From the NCBI GenBank assembly GCA_913776965.1, contig CAJYQL010000031.1, positions 1 to 60,183 of the forward strand: a stretch of 60,183 bases of DNA, given 5' to 3'. Both the position numbers and the translations under genes were made by a program. Origin of the DNA: an uncultured Xylophilus sp. GTDB taxonomy: Bacteria > Pseudomonadota > Gammaproteobacteria > Burkholderiales > Burkholderiaceae_C. Below are positions 44,078 through 54,612 of the stretch, one piece after another. Position 1 is the first letter of the stretch, and every line of letters begins with the position of its first letter. The notes beneath the pieces are model-generated. The model was not told the DNA's origin. It saw only the letters and a program-made list of their open reading frames with translations, and searched no databases.

Positions 44078-44167
44078 CGGATGCTCGGGGGTGCGGAAGA
44101 CGGGCAGCGCTCCGCCGCACCGGACGGGACCGGCGCGGCACGGAAGGCGCGGAGTTCGGAACGGGTC

Positions 44168-44187
44168 GGCACGCGGCGTGGCGTGCC
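44168..44187. terminator. Hairpin between the binding-protein gene and the porin gene
   Basis: GGCACGC and GCGTGCC form a 7-bp stem with a six-base loop (GGCGTG). It follows the minus-strand binding protein's position on the porin side and could stabilise or terminate transcripts. There is no T-run. Confidence 0.25.
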
Positions 44188-44227
44188 CGGCGGGCCGGCG
44201 ATGCGCGCTGCGCAGCCGGCAGCGCGG

Positions 44228-45067
44228 TCAGCGGGCGGCGGCGGCCGGCTCCATGCCGGTGCTGCGCACGATGCCGGCGGCCGCCGGCGACGCCAGGTAG
44301 CGGATCAGGTGGCGGGCCGCTTCCGGATCGCGCGCGCCGACGGCCAGGCCGGCCGAGAAGAACACCCGCTGCTGCACCTCGTCGGGCAGCGGGCCGACGA
44401 AGTCCAGCTCCTTGAACGGCAGCAGTTCGCTCACCTGCTGGAAGCCGAGCTCGGCATCGCCGCGCAGCACCACCGCGCCGACGCGCTCGCTGAAGATCTT
44501 GGTGGCCTTGGTCTTCATCTGCTCGGCCACGCCCAGGCGCGGGAACAGCTCGTTCGACAGGTAGGTGCCGCTGGCGCTGGCGGAATACGCAACGCTCTTG
44601 GCGTTCAGCAGCGTCTGCTTCAGGGCCTCGACCGTGCTGATGTCGGGCTTGGGCGTGCCCTTGCGCACGCTCAGGCCGATCATCGAGCGGCCCAGGTCCA
44701 CGCGGCTGCCGGGCTGCACCTTGCCTTCGGCGGCGAGCTTGTCCAGCGCGGAGTCGGCCAGGATGATCACGTCGAACTGCTCTCCGCGTGCCATTCGGCT
44801 CGGGATCGAGTCCGGCGCGTTGCCGATCGAGGCGCCCCGCTCGGTCACCACCTTGTGGCCGGTGGCCTGTTCGTACAGCGGCACCAGCTGGTCGTAGGCG
44901 GCCGAGAAGCCGCCGGAGGTGACGACCCGGATCTCGCCGGCCTGGACCGCGGCAGGTGCGGCCGCGCCGAAGGTCAGGCCCAGCGTCAGGGCGGTGCCGA
45001 GCAGCGCACCGACGGTGCGGCGGCGCAGGCCGGCGGGCGGCAGCGGGGTGGAGGCGATGGACGTCAT
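44228..45067 (-). CDS. Periplasmic substrate-binding protein, ModA-like, without transporter
   Basis: 279 residues. A twin-Arg-like, Ala-rich leader (GLRRRTVGALLGTALTLGLTFG) is followed by a type II periplasmic binding fold: GEIRVVTSGGFSAAYDQLVPLYEQATG, RMARGEQFDVIILADSALDKLA and VRKGTPKPDISTVEALKQTLL. These resemble ModA-type molybdate or extracellular solute-binding proteins. No permease or ATPase gene is next to it. The ligand is unknown; molybdate is possible given the Mo hydroxylase 5 kb away, but the ModA ligand residues could not be confirmed. Confidence 0.75.
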   Translation of the reverse strand: MTSIASTPLPPAGLRRRTVGALLGTALTLGLTFGAAAPAAVQAGEIRVVTSGGFSAAYDQLVPLYEQATGHKVVTERGASIGNAPDSIPSRMARGEQFDVIILADSALDKLAAEGKVQPGSRVDLGRSMIGLSVRKGTPKPDISTVEALKQTLLNAKSVAYSASASGTYLSNELFPRLGVAEQMKTKATKIFSERVGAVVLRGDAELGFQQVSELLPFKELDFVGPLPDEVQQRVFFSAGLAVGARDPEAARHLIRYLASPAAAGIVRSTGMEPAAAAR

Positions 45068-45140
45068 GGCGTGTCTCGGTTGTGGTTGTGGTGGTGATGG
45101 GTGCTGCTGGTCGGGGGGTCGCTGCGGTGCGGCCTGCGCG

Positions 45141-46115
45141 TCAGTCCGCGGTGATCTTGCGTTCGCGGATGATCCGGCCCCACTTCTCGTTCTCGGCGAC
45201 GATGAACTTGCCCAGTTCCTCGCGGCTGCCCGGCGCGACGGTCTGGCCGTGCTTGAGCAGCGCTTCGCGTACGTCCGGCGCGTTCAGCACCTTGACGATC
45301 TCGGTGTTCCAGCGGTCGAGCAGCGGCGCGGGCGTCTTGGCCGAGGCGACGAAGGCGTACCAGTTGGTCGCGTTGAAGCCGGGGAAGGTCTCGGCCACGG
45401 TCGGCACCTTCGGCAGGTATGCCGGGCGCGTCAGGCCGGTGGTCGCCAGCGGGATCAGCTTGCCGCTCTCGATGTGCGGCAGCGCGGTGGGCGGTGCGGC
45501 GTAGAACGAGACGACGCGGTCGCCCAGCACGTCCTGCAGGGCCGGCGCGCCGCCCTTGTAGGGCACGTGCACCACATCGATCTTGGCGACGTCGTTCAGC
45601 AGTTCGCCCGCCAGGTGGGAAGCCGAGCCGGGGCCGGTGGAGGCGAAGTCCAACCTGCCCGGCTCGCGCCTGGCCTTCGCGACGTACTCGCCGAGGGTCT
45701 TGATGCCGGAACTGGCCGGCACCACCAGCACGTTGGGGAAGGACACGCCCATGCTGATCGGCGCCAGGTCCTTGACCGGGTCGTAGCCGACCTTCATAAA
45801 GTGCGGCGCGATGCTCAGCGGGCCGATCGAGCCGAACAGCAGCATCGAACCGTCGGACGGGCCGCGCGCCACCTGGACGTGCGCTAGGTTGCCGCCGGCG
45901 CCCGGCTTGTTGTCCACGACCACCGACTGGCCGATGTTCTCGCTCAGCTTCTTGGCGATGATCCGGGCCGCGATGTCGGCCGAACCGCCGGCGGCGAAGC
46001 CGACGACCAGGGTGACCGGCTTCTTCGGCGGAAAGTCCTCGGCGTGGGCGGCCGGGGTCAGGAAGGAAAGACCGGCCGCGAGGGCGCAGGTCAGGGCAAG
46101 GGTTCGGCGTTGCAT
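45141..46115 (-). CDS. Bug family tripartite tricarboxylate receptor (TctC-like)
   Basis: 324 residues with a signal peptide (CALAAGLSFLTPAAHA). FPPKKPVTLVVGFAAGGSADIAARIIA, VVDNKPGAGGNLA and VPYKGGAPALQDVLG are signature segments of the Bug family of carboxylate-binding receptors, greatly expanded in Burkholderiales. No TctA/TctB membrane gene is adjacent, which is common for Bug proteins. It is divergent from a LysR gene across a palindromic site, so it is the likely target of that regulator. The ligand is unknown. Confidence 0.93.
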   Translation of the reverse strand: MQRRTLALTCALAAGLSFLTPAAHAEDFPPKKPVTLVVGFAAGGSADIAARIIAKKLSENIGQSVVVDNKPGAGGNLAHVQVARGPSDGSMLLFGSIGPLSIAPHFMKVGYDPVKDLAPISMGVSFPNVLVVPASSGIKTLGEYVAKARREPGRLDFASTGPGSASHLAGELLNDVAKIDVVHVPYKGGAPALQDVLGDRVVSFYAAPPTALPHIESGKLIPLATTGLTRPAYLPKVPTVAETFPGFNATNWYAFVASAKTPAPLLDRWNTEIVKVLNAPDVREALLKHGQTVAPGSREELGKFIVAENEKWGRIIRERKITAD

Positions 46116-46186
46116 GCTGTCTCCGTGAGGCGCGGTGGAGCCGGAGGGGCTCCGAAACGGCCGCGATCGTAGGCAGCGCGTACTAT

Positions 46187-46208
46187 TCTGTGAATTGCAA
46201 TTTACAGA
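46187..46208. promoter_or_regulatory. Near-perfect palindrome, probable LysR operator
   Basis: The sequence TCTGTG-AATTGCAATT-TACAGA is a 22-bp inverted repeat with one mismatched pair, centred in the divergent gap between the Bug receptor and LysR genes. It has a T-N11-A pattern and lies 12 bases before the LysR ATG, so autorepression is likely. Confidence 0.6.
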
Positions 46209-46219
46209 GACACTGTTGC

Positions 46220-47119
46220 ATGCAGCGCATCAAATTCGACCTGGGTGAGCTGATGGCGTTCGTCGTGACCGCCGAGAAGGCCAGCTTCCGGCACGCGGCC
46301 GAGACATTGTTCCTGTCGCCGCCCGCGCTGAGCCGGCGGGTGGAGCGGCTGGAAGCCGCGGTCGGCGCCCGGCTGCTGGAGCGGACGACGCGCCAGGTCG
46401 AACTGACGACCGTCGGCCAGGAATTCCTGCGTGAGGCGCGCACGGCGCTTGCGGGGCTCGACCAGGCGGTGCAGCGGGTCGGCGACCAGTTGCGTCTGGG
46501 CCACGGAAAGGTGGCGATCGCCTGCATCCCGTCGGTCGCGACGCATCTGCTGCCGCAGGTATTGCGCTCGTTCACGCAGCAGCATCCGGAAGTACAAGTG
46601 CAGGTGATCGACGAGAGTGCGCCGCAGGTCCGCGATGCGGTGGTACGCGGCGATGCCGATTTCGGCATCAGCTTCACCGGCAGCCAGGAGCCGGAGCTGC
46701 GGTTCGAGGCGCTGATGCGCGAGCGCTACATGCTGGCCATGCCGGCCGACCATCCCTGGGCCGGGCGCGAGGCCGTCGCCTGGTCCGAACTGGCGGGGCA
46801 GCGGCTGGTGTCGGTATCGCACCGCAGCGGCAACCGGCTGCTGCTCGACCAGGTGGTGGCGGAGCTGCCGGGCCAGCCGGTGGCGTGGCACGAATGCAAC
46901 CACCTGGCAGGCGCGCTGGCGCTGGTGGAGGCCGGCCTGGGCCTGGCCGCCATGCCGCAGCTGGCCCTGCGCCCGGGCCATGCGGCGGTCTGCGGCGTTC
47001 CGCTGGTCGACCCGCCGGTGTGGCGCACCCTCGGCGTGCTGCAGCGCCGCGACCGCACGCCGGGTCCGATGGCCGAGGCGCTGCGGCAGCACCTGCTGCA
47101 GGCGCATCCCGCGCGTTGA
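46220..47119 (+). CDS. LysR-type transcriptional regulator
   Basis: 299 residues. The N-terminal winged helix (ELMAFVVTAEKASFRHAAETLFLSPPALSRRVERLEAAVGARLLER) and a periplasmic-binding-protein-like effector domain from about 90 are complete. The start is ATG 46220; a GTG at 46190 would place the operator inside the gene and is unlikely. It probably controls the divergent Bug receptor, with a small carboxylate as inducer (inference from context). Confidence 0.93.
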   Translation: MQRIKFDLGELMAFVVTAEKASFRHAAETLFLSPPALSRRVERLEAAVGARLLERTTRQVELTTVGQEFLREARTALAGLDQAVQRVGDQLRLGHGKVAIACIPSVATHLLPQVLRSFTQQHPEVQVQVIDESAPQVRDAVVRGDADFGISFTGSQEPELRFEALMRERYMLAMPADHPWAGREAVAWSELAGQRLVSVSHRSGNRLLLDQVVAELPGQPVAWHECNHLAGALALVEAGLGLAAMPQLALRPGHAAVCGVPLVDPPVWRTLGVLQRRDRTPGPMAEALRQHLLQAHPAR

Positions 47120-47135
47120 GCCGCCGCAGGCGGTA

Positions 47136-48374
<1,239 letters not shown>

Positions 48375-48539
48375 GGGGGGCTCCTGGCGGTGGGAAATCG
48401 GCGGCACGCGCGGTGCCTGCAGCCCGGATTGCACACCGCCGCCGCCACGCCGGCAGTCCCGCGCGTGACGCGCGGCGCCGCCGCGACGGTGCGGGGGACT
48501 GCGCCGGAGCAGTGCCGGCAGAGTGCCGGGACGTGGGGC

Positions 48540-49133
48540 TCAGTCCTGCCGGATCGCCTCGGCCTGGATGCGCAGCTGCACCGTGGGCTTCATGCCCATG
48601 TCGAGGCCGAAGGTGATGCCGAAATCGCCGCGGTTGAAGGTGCCGCGCAGGTCGGCGCCGCAGGTTTCGCGCTTGTTGATCGGATGCTCCGGCACGCAGC
48701 GGAAGCTCACCACGTCGAGCTTGACCGGCCTGGTGACGCCGTGCAGCGTGAGTTCGCCCCGCACGGTGCGCGGCATGCCGTTGCGGAAATCCGTCAGCCG
48801 GCCCTTGTAGGTGGCGGTGGGATAGCGGTCGGTGTCGAAGATGTCGGCCGCGCGGGCATGGCGGTTCATCTCGTCGTGGCCGAAGTCGATCGAGGTGGTG
48901 TCGATCGTCACGTCCACCGTGCCGGTGCCGGCGGCACGGTCGAGCTCCACCGTGCCGCTCGAGCGGTTGAACTTGCCGCGCCAGATCGACAGGCCCATGT
49001 GGTCGGCCTCGAAACTGGGATAGGTGTGGCCCGGATCGAGTTCGTACCGCACCGGGGCCGCCAGAGCGGTGACGGACACGAGTACGGAGGCCAGGGCTCC
49101 CAGGGCGCGAACGGAACGGGTGGACAGGGTCAT
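48540..49133 (-). CDS. YceI family periplasmic lipid-binding protein
   Basis: 197 residues with a signal peptide (ALGALASVLVSVTALAA). The mature protein begins VRYELDPGHTYPSFEADHMGLSIWRGKF, the YceI signature, and has SIDFGHDEMNRHARAADIFDTDRYP and LHGVTRPVKLDV. The fold is a lipocalin-like barrel that binds isoprenoid quinones or similar lipids. C-terminal cysteines (FRCVPEHPINKRETCGAD) could form a disulfide. It is a single gene. Confidence 0.93.
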   Translation of the reverse strand: MTLSTRSVRALGALASVLVSVTALAAPVRYELDPGHTYPSFEADHMGLSIWRGKFNRSSGTVELDRAAGTGTVDVTIDTTSIDFGHDEMNRHARAADIFDTDRYPTATYKGRLTDFRNGMPRTVRGELTLHGVTRPVKLDVVSFRCVPEHPINKRETCGADLRGTFNRGDFGITFGLDMGMKPTVQLRIQAEAIRQD

Positions 49134-49261
49134 GGCAAGGGACTTTCGTGGAAGGCGGTTTTGTGGGGGACGAGCGCAAAGTGTAGGAACGCCTCCGTCG
49201 GCACCGGTAACGGTCGCCGCAGGGACACGCCCGCGTCCGTGCCACGCACCAGAATCGCCGC

Positions 49262-49933
49262 ATGGGAACGCTCTACCTCGTGCGCCACGGCCAGGCGTCG
49301 TTCGGCGCGGACGACTACGACCGGCTCAGTCCGCTCGGGCACCGGCAGGCCGAGCGGCTCGGTGCCTACTTCCGGGAGCGGGGCGTGGCGTTCGGCGCGG
49401 CCTTCACCGGCACCCTGCGCCGCCATGCCGAGACGTTCGAGGGCATCGCCCGCGGGATGGGCGGCGGGGCCGCGCCGGCCCCCTCCGCCCTGCCCGGCCT
49501 GAACGAATACGACAGCGCTGCGGTCATTGCCGCGTTCCACACCGATCCCCTGCCGCCGGCCGACACGTCCGACGGCTACCGCCACCATTTCCGGCTGCTG
49601 CGCGAAGGGCTCGGGCACTGGATGGACGGCCGCACCGCGCCGGCCGGCATGCCTACGCACGCGGTGTTCGTCGAAGGCGTGGTCGCGGCGCTCGATGCGG
49701 TGCGCGGCTGCCAGGGCGACGTGCTGCTGGTGTCCTCCGGCGGTCCGATCTCGACGGCCGTCGGCCATGTGCTCGGCACGCCGGCGGCGACGGTGATCGA
49801 GCTGAACCTGCGCATCCGCAACACGGCGGTCACCGAATTCGTCTTCAACCCGAAACGCCACAGCCTGCTGAGCTTCAACACCCTGCCGCACCTGGACGCC
49901 GACGAGCACCGCGACTGGCATACCTACGCCTGA
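49262..49933 (+). CDS. Histidine phosphatase family protein
   Basis: 223 residues. The RHG motif is at R8-H9-G10 (LYLVRHGQASFG), with H9 the expected phospho-acceptor. RLSPLGHRQAERLG, TGTLRRHAETFEGI and LVSSGGPIST complete the phosphoglycerate-mutase-like pattern, although the second His of the usual SHG is Gly-Gly here. It probably dephosphorylates a small molecule; the substrate is unknown. It is divergent from the YceI gene and followed by a tight hairpin. Confidence 0.85.
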   Translation: MGTLYLVRHGQASFGADDYDRLSPLGHRQAERLGAYFRERGVAFGAAFTGTLRRHAETFEGIARGMGGGAAPAPSALPGLNEYDSAAVIAAFHTDPLPPADTSDGYRHHFRLLREGLGHWMDGRTAPAGMPTHAVFVEGVVAALDAVRGCQGDVLLVSSGGPISTAVGHVLGTPAATVIELNLRIRNTAVTEFVFNPKRHSLLSFNTLPHLDADEHRDWHTYA

Positions 49934-49936
49934 CAT

Positions 49937-49955
49937 TGCACGCGCGGCGCGTGCA
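49937..49955. terminator. Compact hairpin after the phosphatase gene
   Basis: TGCACGCGC and GCGCGTGCA are perfect complements around one base, giving a 7-bp stem with a five-base loop in practice. It starts 4 bases after the phosphatase stop. There is no T-run. Confidence 0.4.
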
Positions 49956-50066
49956 TCGTGGTCGGCTGCCTCCTACAGACGGGCGGCGCCCGGCGCTACG
50001 GGGCAGGCCGACCGGCACTTTCCACAATCGCGAATCCCCACAGGTTCCGCAAGAAAGACCGCCGCC

Positions 50067-50627
50067 ATGGACCAGGCCCCTTCGCAGTCCCCGCCCGTCG
50101 CCCGCGCCGGCAGCCTGCCGCCCTCGACGACCGTGCGATTCACGCTCAACGGGCAGCCCGTGCAGCAGCAGGTCGAGCCGTGGACCACGCTGCTCGACAT
50201 GCTGCGCGAGCGCTGCCGGCTGACCGGCACCAAGAAGGGCTGCGACCACGGCCAGTGCGGCGCCTGCACCGTGCTGGTTGACGGCCGGCGCATCAACAGC
50301 TGCCTCACCCTCGCGGTGATGCACGAGGATGCTGACATCGTGACGGTCGAGGGCCTGGCCGACGGCGAGGCGCTGCATCCCCTGCAGCAGGGCTTCATCG
50401 ACCACGACGCCTTCCAGTGCGGCTACTGCACGCCGGGCCAGCTGTGTTCGGCGGTCGGGCTGCTGCGCGAAGGCCATGCGCAGAACGAGGACGACGTGCG
50501 CGAACAGATGAGCGGCAACCTGTGCCGCTGCGGTGCCTATCCACACATCGTCGAATCGGTGGTGCAGGTGCTGCGCGACCCGGCGGCCCGCAACGCCGGC
50601 GGCCGGACCTGGGAGCCGGCCGCATGA
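50067..50627 (+). CDS. Molybdenum hydroxylase, 2Fe-2S subunit (PaoA/XdhC-type)
   Basis: 186 residues. Two 2Fe-2S clusters are indicated: [18 protein letters not shown] with a following C (NSCLT), and [11 protein letters not shown] with [11 protein letters not shown]. It passes electrons between the Mo and FAD subunits encoded downstream. The nearest architecture is the three-subunit aldehyde oxidoreductase PaoABC, but the N-terminus ([15 protein letters not shown]) shows no Tat signal, so a cytoplasmic enzyme is likelier. It overlaps the FAD subunit gene by 4 bases. Confidence 0.92.
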   Translation: MDQAPSQSPPVARAGSLPPSTTVRFTLNGQPVQQQVEPWTTLLDMLRERCRLTGTKKGCDHGQCGACTVLVDGRRINSCLTLAVMHEDADIVTVEGLADGEALHPLQQGFIDHDAFQCGYCTPGQLCSAVGLLREGHAQNEDDVREQMSGNLCRCGAYPHIVESVVQVLRDPAARNAGGRTWEPAA

Positions 50628-51625
50628 CGCCCTTCGCCTACGAACGCGCCACCAGCGCCGACGACGCGGTCCAGCGCGCGGCCGGCCTGGCCGGCGCCGT
50701 GCGCTTCATCGCCGGCGGCACCAACCTGCTCGACCTGATGAAGGAAGGCGTGACGACGCCGGAACGGCTGATCGATATCGGTCGCCTGCCGCTCGCCGCG
50801 ATCGAGACGCTGCCCGACGGCGGGCTGCGGATCGGCGCGCTGGTGCGCAACGCCGACTGCGCCTGGCACGCCGAGGTGCGGAGCCGCCATCCGCTGCTGG
50901 CGCAGGCCCTGCTCGCCGGCGCATCGCCCCAGCTGCGCAACATGGCGACGACCGGCGGCAACCTGCTCCAGCGCACCCGCTGCTACTACTTCTACGACGT
51001 CGGCACCCCCTGCAACAAGCGGGCGCCGGGCACCGGCTGCGGCGCGGTCGGCGGCGTCAACCGCATCCACGCGATCCTGGGCGCGAGCGAGCACTGCATC
51101 GCGGTGCACCCGTCGGACATGTGCGTCGCGCTGGCGGCGCTCGAAGCGACGGTCGAGGTGCAGGGCACGTCCGGGCCGCGCACCATCCCGATGGCGGAAT
51201 TCCACCGCCTGCCGGGCGACCGTCCGGAGCAGGACACCACGCTCGGCGACGGCGAACTGATCACCGGCGTGGTGCTGCCGGCGCCGCGCTTTGCCCGCCA
51301 CACCGCCTACGTCAAGATCCGCGACCGCCGCTCCTATGCGTTCGCGCTGGTGTCGGTCGCCGCGGCGCTCGACCTTGCCGACGACGGTTCGATCCGCGCC
51401 GCGCGGGTCGCGCTCGGCGGTGTCGCCCACCGGCCCTGGCGCCGGCCCGAGGCCGAGGCCCTGCTGGAAGGCCGCCCCGCCACCGATGCCGAGTTCGGCC
51501 GGCTGGCCGACGCGCTGATCGACGGCGCGCGTGGCCAGGGCCAGAACGACTTCAAGATCGACCTCGCGCGCACGACCATCGTCCGCGCACTCGCAGACGC
51601 AGCCGCCGCGGAGGCCCTCGCATGA
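50624..51625 (+). CDS. Molybdenum hydroxylase, FAD subunit with extra 4Fe-4S site (PaoB-like)
   Basis: 333 residues. [15 protein letters not shown] is the FAD-binding loop of xanthine-dehydrogenase medium subunits, and [17 protein letters not shown] follows. Cysteines C120, C130, C139 and C158 match the extra 4Fe-4S cluster of PaoB and 4-hydroxybenzoyl-CoA reductase-type subunits. The C-terminal CO-dehydrogenase flavoprotein domain ends at about 325. It overlaps both neighbours by 4 bases (ATGA), so the three subunits should be made together. Confidence 0.92.
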   Translation: MTPFAYERATSADDAVQRAAGLAGAVRFIAGGTNLLDLMKEGVTTPERLIDIGRLPLAAIETLPDGGLRIGALVRNADCAWHAEVRSRHPLLAQALLAGASPQLRNMATTGGNLLQRTRCYYFYDVGTPCNKRAPGTGCGAVGGVNRIHAILGASEHCIAVHPSDMCVALAALEATVEVQGTSGPRTIPMAEFHRLPGDRPEQDTTLGDGELITGVVLPAPRFARHTAYVKIRDRRSYAFALVSVAAALDLADDGSIRAARVALGGVAHRPWRRPEAEALLEGRPATDAEFGRLADALIDGARGQGQNDFKIDLARTTIVRALADAAAAEALA

Positions 51626-53925
51626 ACGACTCCGGCTTCGACCGCCCCGACATCACCCTGCCGCGCCCGTTCGGCGACGCCGTGCCGCGGGTGGACGGCC
51701 GCGCCAAGGTGACCGGCACTGCACGCTATGCGGCCGAGCATTTCGCCGACGACCTGGCCTACGGCGTAGTGGTGTCGAGCACCATCACGCGCGGCCGGAT
51801 CCGGCGGATCGACTGCAGCGCCGCGCTCGCCTTTCCCGGCGTGCTGGACGTGCTCACCCACGAGCACCGGCTGCCGATGGCGCGCCACGACCTGTTCCAC
51901 AAGGACATCGATGCGCCGTCGGGCTCGCCGTTCCGGCCGCTCTACGACGACCTGGTGCATTCGGCCGGCCAGCCGGTGGCGCTGGTGATCGCCGAGACCT
52001 TCGAGATCGCCCGCCATGCGGCGCGGCTGGTGGAGGTGCACTACGAAGCCGGGCTGCACCGCAGCGACCTGGAAGCCCACCTGGGCGATGCCTACCAACC
52101 CAGCCGGCTCAAGCTCGGCTACCAGCCGCCGCCGAAGCCGCGCGGCGACGCGGCCGCGGCGTTCGCCGAGGCGCCCTTCAAGGTCGCGGCCGATTTCCAT
52201 GCGGCGGCCGAGTACCACAACCCGATGGAGATGCACGCCAGCACCGTGATCTACGACGGCCCCGGCCGGCTGACGATCTACGACAAGACCCAGGGCGTGC
52301 AGAACTCGCGCATGTACCTGGCGCATGCGCTCAAGCTGCGCAAGCACGACATCCGGGTACTGGCACCCTTCATCGGCGGTGCCTTCGGCTCGGGCCTGCG
52401 GCCGCAGTACCAGCTGGTGCTGGCGGCGATGGGCGCGCTGATGCTGCGCCGGCCGGTGCGGGTGGTGCTGACCCGCCAGCAGATGTTCACTTTCGGCCAC
52501 CGGCCGGAGACGCGCCAGTCGCTCAAGCTGTCGTGCGATGCCGAGGGCCGGCTCACCTCGATCCGCCACAAGGCGATCGCCGAGACCTCGCGCGCGGAGG
52601 ACTACGTCGAGATCGTGGTGAACTGGTCCGGCCTGCTCTACCGCTGCGACAACGTCGCGCTCGACTACAAGGTGGTGCAGCTCGACCGCTTCACGCCGCT
52701 CGACATGCGGGCGCCGGGTGCGGTCACCGGGCTGCATGCGCTCGAGTGCGCAGTGGACGAGCTGGCCGCGGCGGCCGGCGTCGATCCGCTCGAATTCCGG
52801 CTGCGCAACTACACCGACCGCAACGAGGCCGAGGACAAGCCCTTCTCCAGCAAGGCCCTGCACGACTGCTATGCCGAGGCGGCCGAACGTTTCGGCTGGG
52901 CCCGGCGCACGCCGGAGCCGGGCTCGATGCGCGACGGGCGCACCCGCATCGGCTGGGGCTGCGCCACCGGGGTTTGGGACGCGATGCAGATGCCGGGTTC
53001 GGCCCGCGCCGTCCTGCAGGCCGACGGTTCGCTCGACGTGAGCAGCGCGACCGCCGACATCGGCACCGGCACCTACACCGTGATGACGCAGATCGCGGCG
53101 GCGGCGCTGGGCCTGCCGCTGGACCGGGTCCGCTTCGCCCTCGGCGACTCCGAGATGCCGATGGCGCCGATCGAGGGCGGCTCGATGACCGTCGCCACCA
53201 TCGGCACCGCGGTCGAGGCGGCCTGCCGCAAGGTCGCGAAGAAGCTGTTCCGCCTGGTGCGCATCCTGCCGGACGCGCCACTCGGCAAGCCGCTGTTCTC
53301 CGAGGTGGAGTTCGTGGGCGGCACGATCCGGCTGAAGGCCGATCCGTCGCGCGCCGTCGCCTTCACCGAGTTGCTGCAGCGCAGCCGCCTGCAGGCGATC
53401 GACATGAAGACCACCACGCTGCCGCACCTGCTGCGCCAGCGCAAGTACACCCGTTCCACCCACTCGGCGGTGTTCGTCGAGGTGCGGGTGGACGAGGACT
53501 ACGGTACCGTGGAAGTCAGCCGGGTGGTGAGCGCGATCGCAGCCGGCCGGATCGTGAACCCGAAGACCGCTGCCAGCCAGATCGAGGGCGCGATCGTCTG
53601 GGGGATCGGCAAGGCACTGCACGAGGACACGCTGCATGACCACCGGCTCGGCAAGGTGATGAACCACAACCTGGCGGAGTACCACATCTCGGCGAACCGG
53701 GACATCGGCCGCATCGAGGTGATGTTCGTCGAGGAAGAGGACGCGATCGTCAATCCGCTGGGTGTGAAGGGCGTGGGCGAGATCGGCATCGTCGGCGTGT
53801 CGGCCGCGATCGCCAACGCGATCTGGCATGCGACCGGCCGGCGCATGCATGCACTGCCGATGACGCCGGACCGGGTGCGGCCGCCCCAGGCGGCTCCCGT
53901 GGGTGCAGCGCCGGTCGGGCTGTAG
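51622..53925 (+). CDS. Molybdenum hydroxylase, Mo-cofactor subunit (PaoC-like)
   Basis: 767 residues. [15 protein letters not shown] and [15 protein letters not shown] are cofactor-binding segments, and the base E720 lies in [12 protein letters not shown]. It hydroxylates a substrate, most likely an aldehyde or N-heterocycle, with water as oxygen source. Similarity of layout to PaoC suggests an aldehyde oxidoreductase. No cofactor-insertion chaperone of the XdhC/PaoD kind follows within the window, so it must be encoded elsewhere. The substrate is unproven. Confidence 0.92.
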   Translation: MNDSGFDRPDITLPRPFGDAVPRVDGRAKVTGTARYAAEHFADDLAYGVVVSSTITRGRIRRIDCSAALAFPGVLDVLTHEHRLPMARHDLFHKDIDAPSGSPFRPLYDDLVHSAGQPVALVIAETFEIARHAARLVEVHYEAGLHRSDLEAHLGDAYQPSRLKLGYQPPPKPRGDAAAAFAEAPFKVAADFHAAAEYHNPMEMHASTVIYDGPGRLTIYDKTQGVQNSRMYLAHALKLRKHDIRVLAPFIGGAFGSGLRPQYQLVLAAMGALMLRRPVRVVLTRQQMFTFGHRPETRQSLKLSCDAEGRLTSIRHKAIAETSRAEDYVEIVVNWSGLLYRCDNVALDYKVVQLDRFTPLDMRAPGAVTGLHALECAVDELAAAAGVDPLEFRLRNYTDRNEAEDKPFSSKALHDCYAEAAERFGWARRTPEPGSMRDGRTRIGWGCATGVWDAMQMPGSARAVLQADGSLDVSSATADIGTGTYTVMTQIAAAALGLPLDRVRFALGDSEMPMAPIEGGSMTVATIGTAVEAACRKVAKKLFRLVRILPDAPLGKPLFSEVEFVGGTIRLKADPSRAVAFTELLQRSRLQAIDMKTTTLPHLLRQRKYTRSTHSAVFVEVRVDEDYGTVEVSRVVSAIAAGRIVNPKTAASQIEGAIVWGIGKALHEDTLHDHRLGKVMNHNLAEYHISANRDIGRIEVMFVEEEDAIVNPLGVKGVGEIGIVGVSAAIANAIWHATGRRMHALPMTPDRVRPPQAAPVGAAPVGL

Positions 53926-54012
53926 CGCGACCGCCGGCCGGGACCGGCGGCAATCCCTTGCTACAACTGCGCCCCGGCGGGCCGCCACCCCGCCGGTATC
54001 ATCCGCGCAGCC

Positions 54013-54612
54013 ATGCTCGAGCAACGTATCCACCAGCATTTCATCGACAGCGCGGACCTGAACTACCAGTCCGCAGAGGCGCTCGGATCGCCGATCGCCG
54101 CCGCCGTGCAGGCGATCCTGACCAGTGTGACCGGCGGCGGCAAGGTGCTGGCCTGCGGCAACGGCACCTCCGCGGCACTCGCCCAGGTGCTGGTCGCTTC
54201 CTTCGTCGGCGGCTTCGAGCGCGAGCGCCCCGAACTCGCGGCGCTGGCCCTGACCACCGACGGTGCGCTGCTCACCGCCACCGGGCCGGAGCCCGACGCG
54301 TCCCCGCTGTTCGCGCGGCAGGTGCGGGCGCTGGGCCATGCGGGCGACGTGCTGGTGGCGCTGTCACCCGGCGGCAACTGCGCCAACCTCCTCGCCGCCA
54401 TCGACGCCGCGCACGAGCGCGACATGACCGTGGTGGCGCTGACCGGCCGCCACGGCGGCCGGATCGCCGGCCTGCTGCGCGAGACCGACATCCACCTCTG
54501 CGTGCCGCATGACCGCGCGGCACGCGTCCACGAAGTCCATGCTCTGGCCCTCCACTGCATCTGCGACAGCGTGGATGCCCAACTGCTCGGCGAACAGGAC
54601 ATCGCACCATGA
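54013..54612 (+). CDS. diaA: SIS-domain protein DiaA-like (GmhA-related)
   Basis: 199 residues, one SIS domain with VLACGNGTSAALAQVL and VALSPGGNCANLL loops. DiaA binds DnaA and helps initiation of replication; its gene precedes the BON lipoprotein gene dolP in E. coli (yraO-yraP), and the same order with a 4-base overlap is seen here. It is distinct from the GmhA-like enzyme at 11549-12118: the phosphosugar loop GNGGSAA has become GNGTSAA. Role by synteny is likely but not certain. Confidence 0.8.
   Translation: MLEQRIHQHFIDSADLNYQSAEALGSPIAAAVQAILTSVTGGGKVLACGNGTSAALAQVLVASFVGGFERERPELAALALTTDGALLTATGPEPDASPLFARQVRALGHAGDVLVALSPGGNCANLLAAIDAAHERDMTVVALTGRHGGRIAGLLRETDIHLCVPHDRAARVHEVHALALHCICDSVDAQLLGEQDIAP

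Noticed and set aside
51334-54339. A 1001-residue minus-strand open frame
   Set aside because: It mirrors the Mo-hydroxylase and diaA genes on the other strand and shows only Arg/Gly/Val/His-rich shadow composition.
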